Assembly: GCA_900316295.1 (NCBI GenBank)
Contig: ONCJ01000016.1
Span: 1-64,000 of the forward strand
Origin: an uncultured Prevotella sp.
GTDB taxonomy: Bacteria; Bacteroidota; Bacteroidia; Bacteroidales; Bacteroidaceae
Direction: 5' to 3'
Length of the DNA: 64,000 nt
A program made the translations under genes and the position numbers. This document shows positions 60,847 through 64,000 of this stretch, piece after piece. Positions within the stretch are counted from its first letter, which is position 1; each line of letters opens with the position of its first letter. The notes beneath the pieces are model-generated. The model searched no databases. It was not told the origin of the DNA and was given only the letters and a program-made list of their open reading frames with translations.

Positions 60847-63001
60847 TCAGCCAACGGTCTAACCATGAGAAGAAGGTGCGCTGCCAGAGGATGCCGTTTT
60901 GTGGTTTTAGTACCCAGTGGTTCTCATCGGGGAAGATGAGGAGTTCGGCTGGTATTCCACGCAGACGGGCTGCATTGAAGGCTCCCATGCCCTGATTGGC
61001 ATTGATGCGATAGTCTTTCTCACCATGGATGCAGAGAATGGGGGTGTCCCACTTGTCAACGAAACGATGAGGAGAGTTGGCGTATGTCTTGCGGGCACGC
61101 TCGCTCTGATCACTATTCCAGTAGGCATCGTCATATTCCCAGTTGGAAAACCACACCTCTTCGGTGTCGGTATACATGGATTCAAGGTTGAAGGCTCCGT
61201 CGTGAGCAATGAAGCACTTGAATCGTTTGTCGTGATGTCCTGCAAGATAGTATACGGAGAAGCCGCCGAAGCTGGCACCTACTGCGCCCAGACGATCCTT
61301 GTCTACGTAGGGCAGGGTGGCTACGGCGTCATCGATGGCAGAGAGATAGTCGTGCATACACTGTCCTGTCCAGTCGCCTGAGATTTGTTCACACCACTCG
61401 CTTCCGAAACCAGGTAGTCCGCGACGGTTGGGAGCTATGACGACATAGCCTTGTGATGCCATGATCATGAAGTTCCAGCGATAGCTCCAGAACTGACTGA
61501 CAGGACTCTGTGGTCCACCTTCGCAGAAAAGCAGGGTGGGGTACTTCTTCTGAGCATCGAAATGAGGTGGCAGAATGACCCAGTACATCAGGTCCTTGCC
61601 ATCGGTAGTCTTGGTCCAGTGTTCTTCGGATGTAGGTATGGCAAGCTGGTCGGTGATATGCTTGTTCTCGTGAGTGATTTGTGAAATAATGGTCTTTTCT
61701 TTAGTCTTTCCTGGTGTAACGACATACAGGTCGGCACTCTCAGTATAGCTATGACGTTCAGCGAGAATCTGTTTGCCATTGTTGAGCATTTGCAGACTGC
61801 CGAAGTCTGCCTTGCAAGCTGTGAGCTGCTTGACCTCTCCCTTCCAGTTGACGCTATAGATATTCTCCTTGCCATGCCATACTCCGATGAAATAGACAAG
61901 TGCATCCTTGGAGTCTGACCAGCAGAACTCATCGACATTGGAGTCGAACGACTCGGTGATGAAGACTTTCTTGCCAGTAACGAGGTCGTAGACACACAGT
62001 CGGTTACGATCGCTCTCGTATCCGTCACGCTTCATGGAGAGCCATCCGAGGTATTTGCCGTCTGGTGAGAACTGTGGATTGGTGTCGTAGCCAACCATGA
62101 TGTCATCGCCCTGCTGATTGACCGATTGGGTTGCCATCGTCTTGGTGGGGTCGACTTCTGGTGCCTTATAATCTGCAGGCTTACAGAGGTTGGTTGTTTT
62201 ACCTGACGACAAGTCATACAGGAATATGTCAGAATCGGTAGATATGGCATAGTCTACACCTTCTTTCTTACGACATGTGTAGGCTATGGTCTTGGAGTCT
62301 GTGCTCCAGTCGAGCTGTTCGATACCACCAAATGGTGCCATAGGACATTCGTAGGGCTCATCCTTCAGTATATCAATACCCTCGTCGATGCCGTTGGCTG
62401 TCACTTGGGCAATAAAAGGGTGAGCAATAGACTCTACATAGTGGTCCCAATGACGATAGTTGAGGTCGGAGGCGAGACGTCCTGTTGCCTTTGGCAGATC
62501 TGACGGGTTTTTCTTGATGCTACCGTGATAGGGTATTGACTTGATAAGTATTACCTTACTACCATCGGGAGAGAACTTGTATCCCTCGATTTCGGTGGTG
62601 TCATGTGTGAGTTGACGACGGTCAGTGCCGTCGGGGTTCATGCTCCATAGCTGACCATCCGTGAGAAAGGCGATGCGTTTGCCACCGTCTATCCATGCAG
62701 GGTCGGTCTCGTTCTTTGCCGATGTTGTGAGTTTATTCTTGTTGAGCCCATTGGCATCCATGATGAACAACATGTGATGACCCTTGTTTTGCTTCACGCT
62801 GTAGTAGGCTACAGTGTATACAATCTGTTTACCGTCAGGCGAAGCGGCATAGCTCCCGATGCGCCCCATTGCCCACAGAGCCTCAGGAGTTATCCGGTCA
62901 CCGTCGATGCGTATGTTGTTTTTCTGTATCATAGTGTCGTCTTGTGCCAATAGTGTCAGCGAGAAGATGCTGGCAATGGTGATGGATAGTATTCTCTTCA
63001 T
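60839..63001 (-). CDS. S9 family prolyl oligopeptidase (DPP5-like)
   Basis: A 720-residue exported serine peptidase. A signal peptide (residues 1-19) precedes a WD40-like beta-propeller (about 35-470; repeats such as SYAASPDGKQIVY, FSPDGSKVILI and FSPDGKYLGWLSM) and a C-terminal alpha/beta hydrolase domain with GASFGG (S577), HGEKDYR (D663) and PDENHWV (H695). This matches dipeptidyl peptidase 5-like enzymes used for peptide nutrition. The TPR gene lies 10 bases upstream on the same strand. Downstream only a gene fragment remains. Confidence 0.92.
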   Translation of the reverse strand: MKRILSITIASIFSLTLLAQDDTMIQKNNIRIDGDRITPEALWAMGRIGSYAASPDGKQIVYTVAYYSVKQNKGHHMLFIMDANGLNKNKLTTSAKNETDPAWIDGGKRIAFLTDGQLWSMNPDGTDRRQLTHDTTEIEGYKFSPDGSKVILIKSIPYHGSIKKNPSDLPKATGRLASDLNYRHWDHYVESIAHPFIAQVTANGIDEGIDILKDEPYECPMAPFGGIEQLDWSTDSKTIAYTCRKKEGVDYAISTDSDIFLYDLSSGKTTNLCKPADYKAPEVDPTKTMATQSVNQQGDDIMVGYDTNPQFSPDGKYLGWLSMKRDGYESDRNRLCVYDLVTGKKVFITESFDSNVDEFCWSDSKDALVYFIGVWHGKENIYSVNWKGEVKQLTACKADFGSLQMLNNGKQILAERHSYTESADLYVVTPGKTKEKTIISQITHENKHITDQLAIPTSEEHWTKTTDGKDLMYWVILPPHFDAQKKYPTLLFCEGGPQSPVSQFWSYRWNFMIMASQGYVVIAPNRRGLPGFGSEWCEQISGDWTGQCMHDYLSAIDDAVATLPYVDKDRLGAVGASFGGFSVYYLAGHHDKRFKCFIAHDGAFNLESMYTDTEEVWFSNWEYDDAYWNSDQSERARKTYANSPHRFVDKWDTPILCIHGEKDYRINANQGMGAFNAARLRGIPAELLIFPDENHWVLKPQNGILWQRTFFSWLDRWLKK

Positions 63002-63011
63002 GGTTGTCGGT

Positions 63012-64000
63012 TTACTTGAATTTACTTAAAAAACTGTCGGCCTGTTGGTTGCCCATGCTTTTTGCCTTGTTGATATTAGCCAATCCCTCTTGTTTCTTGC
63101 CGCTCTCCACCTGTGCAATGCCCAGTATGAGATATGGCTCGGAAGCGTCGGGGTCGAGTTGTATGCAGTGTTCGGCTGCTTTGATAGCCTCTTCCAGTCT
63201 GTTGACTCTCAGACTGAGTGATGCCCATTCTGCCCAATACATTGAGTTCTTTGGGTCGAGAGCCACGGCACGTGCTATGTCGTACAATGCCAGTTGGTAT
63301 ACTTTGCCGGCAGCCTCGCATTGCTCACGCTGGAAGTAGAAGTCGGCTGAGAGTCGACCATACATCAATGGTTCATACTGATAATAGTCGGCAATGGCTT
63401 TGCGGTATTCTTTCATGTTGGTGAGCACGTTGGCGCGAGCTAATAGATAAGGTGCCGCAATGACGGTGTATGGCGTGTCGCAGACGGCTACAGCACTGTC
63501 GAGAAGAGTGAGGAGTTCTTCGTTGGTGCCACCCATCTGTGCCTTTGCCAGCATAGCCTGATAGAACAGTTCGCCGTTGCGCATAGATGACTTGGTGAGA
63601 GTCATAAACTTATCGTAGGCTGACTGATAGTTGCCCTTGGCATAGTCTATTTGTGCTATCATCTGTTCGTAGAGTGGTTGGGGTGAGAGTCGGTTAGCCT
63701 CCTCAATCTGTTGTAAGGCACCATCGTAGTCCTGCTCAGCCATAAGGATGCGAGCATAGTCATAGTATGCCATGTCTCGTGGTGTGGCGTTCTTGATAGA
63801 CTGTTGCATGATATTGGCAGCGTCAGTCTTGTTTCCGTTGTTTGCGGCGAGCAAAGCCTTGTCGTAGTAACCTACTGGACTTGTGGGAAATCGGCTGATA
63901 AACTCGTCTATGGCAGCGGCATAGTTCTTGCCGCCACGTTCGCGTGCAAGCATCAATGCCACCTGTGCCTGCTCCTGTTCGGCAGGAAGTGACACACGGA
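63012..64000 (-). CDS. TPR-repeat protein (5' end outside the window)
   Basis: At least 328 residues; the frame stays open through base 64000, so the start is beyond the window and the GTG at 63993-63995 is internal. The sequence is built of tetratricopeptide repeats: KNYAAAIDEFISRFPTS, AYYDYARILMAEQDYDGAL, YALYDIARAVALDPKNS-like (LYDIARAVALDPKNS), RLEEAIKAAEHCIQLDPDAS and PYLILGIAQVESGKK. Bacteroidota TPR proteins of this type are usually exported or lipid-anchored scaffolds. Only 10 bases separate it from the S9 peptidase gene, so they are probably co-transcribed. Confidence 0.8.
   Translation of the reverse strand, partial: RVSLPAEQEQAQVALMLARERGGKNYAAAIDEFISRFPTSPVGYYDKALLAANNGNKTDAANIMQQSIKNATPRDMAYYDYARILMAEQDYDGALQQIEEANRLSPQPLYEQMIAQIDYAKGNYQSAYDKFMTLTKSSMRNGELFYQAMLAKAQMGGTNEELLTLLDSAVAVCDTPYTVIAAPYLLARANVLTNMKEYRKAIADYYQYEPLMYGRLSADFYFQREQCEAAGKVYQLALYDIARAVALDPKNSMYWAEWASLSLRVNRLEEAIKAAEHCIQLDPDASEPYLILGIAQVESGKKQEGLANINKAKSMGNQQADSFLSKFK

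Overview
The window looks like chromosome from a member of the Bacteroidales, most likely Prevotellaceae. The supporting signs are many Bacteroidetes-type promoters (TAnnTTTG boxes, some with TTTG about 19 bases upstream), a fused lpxC/fabZ gene, families largely confined to Bacteroidota (DUF3256, DUF4836, DUF3078, DUF4295), few clear Shine-Dalgarno sequences, and C-terminal tails typical of Prevotella surface proteins. The species cannot be fixed from the sequence alone. Apart from a phage-regulator fragment at the left edge and one truncated surface-protein fragment near the right end, this is ordinary core genome. I see no insertion sequence, CRISPR array, rRNA operon or replication origin.

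Layout. 1-600: repeat-rich intergenic DNA and a Rha-type remnant. 612-7751 (+): a run of genes for a HAD phosphatase, a DUF3256 protein, a nucleoside permease, a bifunctional-nuclease-like protein, rsmE, a DUF4836 lipoprotein and a two-gene ABC exporter, met by a convergent DUF1573 gene. 8335-12369 (+): iron alcohol dehydrogenase, GH9 cellulase and membrane metallophosphoesterase. 12397-16973 (+): acidic protein, TerB-like protein, hemerythrin-LuxR regulator, then anaerobic ribonucleotide reductase nrdDG. 17010-25556 (-): envelope genes (PBP1A, miaA, lpxA, lpxC-fabZ, lpxD, yidC). 25673-33147: DUF3078 outer-membrane protein, enolase, a small AraC / cyclophilin-like / hydrolase cluster, serS. 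33260-41700: surface-polysaccharide genes (DegT aminotransferase, CapD-like dehydratase, nucleotidyltransferase-like protein, HAD, Wzc-type tyrosine kinase with an unusual Tyr/Gly tail, rmlA). 41934-51770: a zapA-rny cell-division/RNA-decay group, radA, map, tsaD, pncC, rpmB-rpmG-DUF4295, an aminotransferase and carbonic anhydrase. 51889-58413: tRNA-Phe, thiL-lpxK-sppA, groESL. 58706-64000: a kinase-RapZ fusion, an S9 peptidase and a TPR protein that runs off the end.

The most distinctive feature is not a gene. Many gene junctions carry short tandem arrays with units of 7, 9, 21, 22 or 23 bp. Several start or stop exactly at stop or start codons. Two arrays (28691-28817 and 48833-48895) share an unusual grammar: a constant unit length in which the core sequence appears in either orientation. 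One array upstream of rsmE repeats a whole ribosome-binding-site-plus-start-codon module, giving a chain of overlapping mini-genes. Other points to check are a candidate small RNA downstream of groEL, a -24/-12-like promoter before groES, a likely leaderless radA transcript, and a possible oxygen/NO-sensing control of nrdDG.
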